Shown piece by piece: positions 6,136 through 8,549 of a stretch of DNA of 8,549 nt. How positions within the stretch are numbered: the first letter of the stretch is position 1; each line of letters starts with the position of its first letter. This DNA comes from Bacteroidota bacterium (GTDB lineage: Bacteria; Bacteroidota; Rhodothermia; Rhodothermales; UBA10348): NCBI GenBank assembly GCA_027620595.1, contig JAQCDI010000096.1, positions 1 through 8,549 on the forward strand. Direction: 5' to 3'. Both the position numbers and the translations under genes were made by a program. The notes below the pieces were generated by a model. The model saw only the letters and a list, made by a program, of their open reading frames with translations. It made no database searches and was not told the DNA's origin.

Positions 6136-6884
6136 TCCTCGTTGTCTCCGATCTGCACCTGGGAAGGGCACCCGATCAGGACCCGACCATCCTGGCCGAC
6201 CTGGCCGATTGTGTAGCAGCCACCGAGCCGGCAACGATCATCTTCCTTGGCGACGTGTTCGATGCCTTCATCGAGACGCCCGGGCACATTCCGCCTGAAG
6301 TACATGCCTGGAGTGCACAGGTCCAAACGTGGCGCAACCAGGGGCTGGACATCCATTACCTGATGGGCAATCACGACCGCTGGCACCGCACCTGGGTCCG
6401 GGACCGGATCGGCCGCATGCCGGTGCGCACGCACATTGACCTGGACATTGAGGGGCATCGCGTCCGTCTCGAGCATGGGGATGCGGGCGAACCGCATGGC
6501 CCGATGACGCGGTTCGCCCGATGGGTTTCCGATCTGCGTATCGTCTACCGCCTTTGTACGATCCTGATGCCAATGGGTGGATTGCAGGCGCTGGCCGCGT
6601 GGGTTTCCCGCCGGGCCGGCAATCCTGATCCCAGTCCGACGACGATTGCGGCGCTGGAGGCGTATGCCTTGCGGATGCTGGCCGAAACGTCCGCGAGCGG
6701 CATGGTGATGGGGCATGCCCACCGGGCTCAGCTCCGAAAGGATTCCGCGGCGAGGTGGTATGTCAATACGGGGGACTGGTACAACCGGCGCACCTTTGCC
6801 ATTCTGGAAGCGTCGGGCGTTCGCCTGGCAGGCTGGGAGCAAGGCCGCGTGCAGAACCTGGATTCTGCACCGTTCCCGGGGTAA
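6132..6884 (+). CDS. lpxH: UDP-2,3-diacylglucosamine diphosphatase (LpxH-type metallophosphoesterase)
   Basis: LpxH hydrolyses UDP-2,3-diacylglucosamine to lipid X and UMP, the fourth step of lipid A synthesis, at the inner face of the cytoplasmic membrane with a Mn2+ pair. The 250-residue protein has the calcineurin-like phosphoesterase ligands D7 and H9 (SDLHLG), D41 (GDVFD), N80 (GNHD), H115 (HGD), and H195 and H197 (GHAH). This spacing is nearly that of E. coli LpxH (D8, H10, D41, N79, H114, H195, H197). A helical insert (about 125-160) and the terminal VNTGDW motif also fit. It carries GNHD where proteobacterial LpxH has GNRD, as I recall for Bacteroidota relatives. A generic phosphoesterase is the alternative. 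The start is GTG 6132, within the GTGA overlap with the PBP stop, so translation is likely coupled. The next gene follows after 96 bases. Confidence 0.78.
   Translation: MILVVSDLHLGRAPDQDPTILADLADCVAATEPATIIFLGDVFDAFIETPGHIPPEVHAWSAQVQTWRNQGLDIHYLMGNHDRWHRTWVRDRIGRMPVRTHIDLDIEGHRVRLEHGDAGEPHGPMTRFARWVSDLRIVYRLCTILMPMGGLQALAAWVSRRAGNPDPSPTTIAALEAYALRMLAETSASGMVMGHAHRAQLRKDSAARWYVNTGDWYNRRTFAILEASGVRLAGWEQGRVQNLDSAPFPG
6484..6520. repeat. Perfect 12-bp inverted repeat inside lpxH
   Basis: CGGGCGAACCGC (6484-6495) and its exact complement GCGGTTCGCCCG (6509-6520) flank 13 bases. The arms are identical to the two intergenic copies at 3250 and 3284. The repeat lies in frame in lpxH, covering residues from about 118 to 130, just after the metal-binding HGD, without disrupting it. 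In mRNA it would form a stable hairpin in the middle of the gene. Confidence 0.75.
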
Positions 6885-6980
6885 AACCAGAACTTCGGCA
6901 ACCGGGACAACCTTTTTCCCGCATGGATCGTTGGACTGAGGATCACCTAAGACAGGCCCGGCAAAAGGCCACTCTGAACC

Positions 6981-8549
6981 ATGTCTGACTGGTCCTATTC
7001 CGACGAGGAGCTGAAGAACTATTTCAACGATGCCGGCGCGCGTGCTTCCGGCAAGAAGAATCCACACCGGCGATTGCTGGCGTGGTGGGATCGCAAGCTC
7101 AAGGACGGGCGGAAAGCGGAAGCGGCCGCCTTGCTGACCTGGGCAATGGCCGCGCTCGTCTCGTTCACGCTGTTCCTGGGGTTCTACTTCATCTCGATCA
7201 TCGACGAGCTGCCACCGCTGACCGAGATCGAGAACCCGGAATTCCAGCTGGCCACGATTGCCTACACCGCCGACGGCCGGGAATTGGCCCGCTACGCCCG
7301 CCAGAACCGTTCCTGGGTCTATTATGACGACATCTCCCCGCATGTGATCAATGCCCTGTGGGCAACCGAGGACCACCGGTTCTATGACCATTGGGGCATC
7401 GACGTTTTCAGGACGTTCTCTTCGGTGGGCAAGACGGTGCTTGCCAAGTTGCATATCCCGGGTTTCGATGTGCAAGGCGGTTCCACCATTTCCCAACAGT
7501 TGGCCCGCAACCTGTACAACAGCCGTATCGGCAAGGAGCAGACGGTCGGGCGCAAGATGAAGGAGTGGGTAACGGCGGTACAGCTCGAGCGCAGGTACAC
7601 GAAGAACGAGATCATCGAGATGTACCTGAACACCGTCGAATTCCCGTACAACGCGTACGGCATCGAGGCCGCGTCCCGGACCTTCTACGGGAAGGACCCG
7701 AGGGACCTGAATGAGCTCGAGAGTGCCACCCTGGTGGGCATGCTCAAGGGGATCACCCGATACAACCCGATCCGCAACCCGGAACTGGCCCGCCAGCGCC
7801 GCAACGTGGTGCTCTCGCAGATGATCAAACGGGAGGTGCTGGCCGAGGAATTCCTCGAGACGCATCGGGCCGACTCGGTGAACGCCGTGTACCGCTCGGC
7901 GGCCATCACGCAGTCCGTGGCTCCCCACTTTGCCGAGGAAGTACGCAAGCAGCTCGTCCGCTGGGCCGAGGCCAACGGGCACGACATCTATGATGACGGC
8001 CTGATCGTCTACACCACGCTGGATTCCCGCATGCAGGCCATGGCGCAGGCGGCGGCGGATTCCTTGATGCCTTGTTTCGAGGCGGTGGCCGATTTCGAAT
8101 GGAGCGAGGCGGGGAACGACTTCCGGGTGTGGGATACGGAGCCCTGTTCCTATGTCGGACTCGACAGACAGCGCGGGTTCACCCCCTGGAAGACCTTCTT
8201 CGAGCGCAATCCGCAGGTATTCGAAGGCAGCATCACGCGGACCGAGCACTATCGCAGCCACCGCCGGGCGGGCCTTTCCCGGGATGAGGCGGTTGCCGCT
8301 TTGAAAGCGGATGCCGATTTCGTGGACTCCCTGAAGACGATGGTGACCCGTCCGGAAATCGGCATGGTTGCCATCGATCCGCAGACGGGGTTCGTCAAGG
8401 TCTGGATCGGCGGGCGGCGCCTCGACAACGAGTGGTATGACAAGGTTTCCATGGCCGAGCGCCAGCCCGGTTCGACGTTCAAACCCTTCCTGTACACAGC
8501 GGCCATCGACAACGGGTATTCGCCCTACTACACGCTGCTCGACGATACG
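6981..8549 (+). CDS. Second class A penicillin-binding protein, cut by the window end (partial)
   Basis: The first 523 residues of a second bifunctional peptidoglycan synthase run in frame to the last base. After a charged cytoplasmic segment of about 47 residues there is one TM helix (about 48-72). The GT51 domain then shows catalytic E130 in EDHRF, QGGSTISQQLARN (165-177), RKMKE (191-195) and EMYLNTVEF (213-221). The transpeptidase domain begins near 458 and reaches the active-site STFK (S498, K501); the SxN and KTG motifs lie beyond the window. The start is well fixed on its 5' side, because an in-frame TGA lies at 6975-6977, two codons before the ATG. There is no Shine-Dalgarno. It is clearly a paralogue of the PBP upstream: compare RQPGSIFKPILY and RQPGSTFKPFLY, or DGLVIHT and DGLIVYT. 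Its GT motif 2 is canonical, unlike that of the first copy. Confidence 0.95.
   Translation, partial: MSDWSYSDEELKNYFNDAGARASGKKNPHRRLLAWWDRKLKDGRKAEAAALLTWAMAALVSFTLFLGFYFISIIDELPPLTEIENPEFQLATIAYTADGRELARYARQNRSWVYYDDISPHVINALWATEDHRFYDHWGIDVFRTFSSVGKTVLAKLHIPGFDVQGGSTISQQLARNLYNSRIGKEQTVGRKMKEWVTAVQLERRYTKNEIIEMYLNTVEFPYNAYGIEAASRTFYGKDPRDLNELESATLVGMLKGITRYNPIRNPELARQRRNVVLSQMIKREVLAEEFLETHRADSVNAVYRSAAITQSVAPHFAEEVRKQLVRWAEANGHDIYDDGLIVYTTLDSRMQAMAQAAADSLMPCFEAVADFEWSEAGNDFRVWDTEPCSYVGLDRQRGFTPWKTFFERNPQVFEGSITRTEHYRSHRRAGLSRDEAVAALKADADFVDSLKTMVTRPEIGMVAIDPQTGFVKVWIGGRRLDNEWYDKVSMAERQPGSTFKPFLYTAAIDNGYSPYYTLLDDT

Noticed and set aside
6885..6980. Promoter or terminator between lpxH and the second PBP
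   Set aside because: The 96 bases show no clear hairpin with a T-run and no convincing promoter boxes, so read-through from lpxH is the simplest view.
5997..8261. A 754-codon reverse open frame over lpxH and the second PBP
   Set aside because: It is antisense to two genes whose catalytic motifs are clear, and its product is His/Arg/Pro-rich without domains.

Overview
The window is GC-rich bacterial chromosomal DNA, densely coding, with no sign of a phage, plasmid or transposase. Both an MEP isoprenoid gene and a lipid A gene are present, so the host is most likely Gram-negative. The tandem pair of rhomboid proteases, the short helical tail on the second one, the GNHD-type LpxH and the general lack of Shine-Dalgarno sequences before the starts all resemble the Bacteroidota/Rhodothermota (FCB) group. 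That placement is inference. One point against a typical Bacteroidota is the short, 353-residue IspG.

Left edge (1-205): a 24-bp tandem repeat of nearly three copies, possibly the 3' end of a rightward gene, followed by a strong hairpin with T-rich flanks on both sides. The hairpin is a likely shared terminator for that gene and the leftward ispG.

Leftward block (206-3124): read right to left, this is rhomboid protease 1, then rhomboid protease 2 after 15 bases, then ispG after a 195-base gap holding a hairpin. The rhomboids look like one operon; ispG may have its own promoter.

Divergent gap (3125-3891): 767 bases without a gene I can recognise. It holds an iterated GACTGT element just upstream of rhomboid 1, two copies of a 12-mer that also occurs inside lpxH, and a nested set of inverted repeats with a long stem.

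Rightward block (3892-8549): a class A penicillin-binding protein (bifunctional peptidoglycan glycosyltransferase/transpeptidase), an LpxH-type lipid A phosphoesterase overlapping it by 4 bases, and a second, paralogous class A PBP cut by the window end. Together they form an envelope-building cluster that joins peptidoglycan polymerisation with an early lipid A step.

I do not see a new defence or mobile system. The least explained signals are the dispersed CGGGCGAACCGC element and the structured divergent gap.
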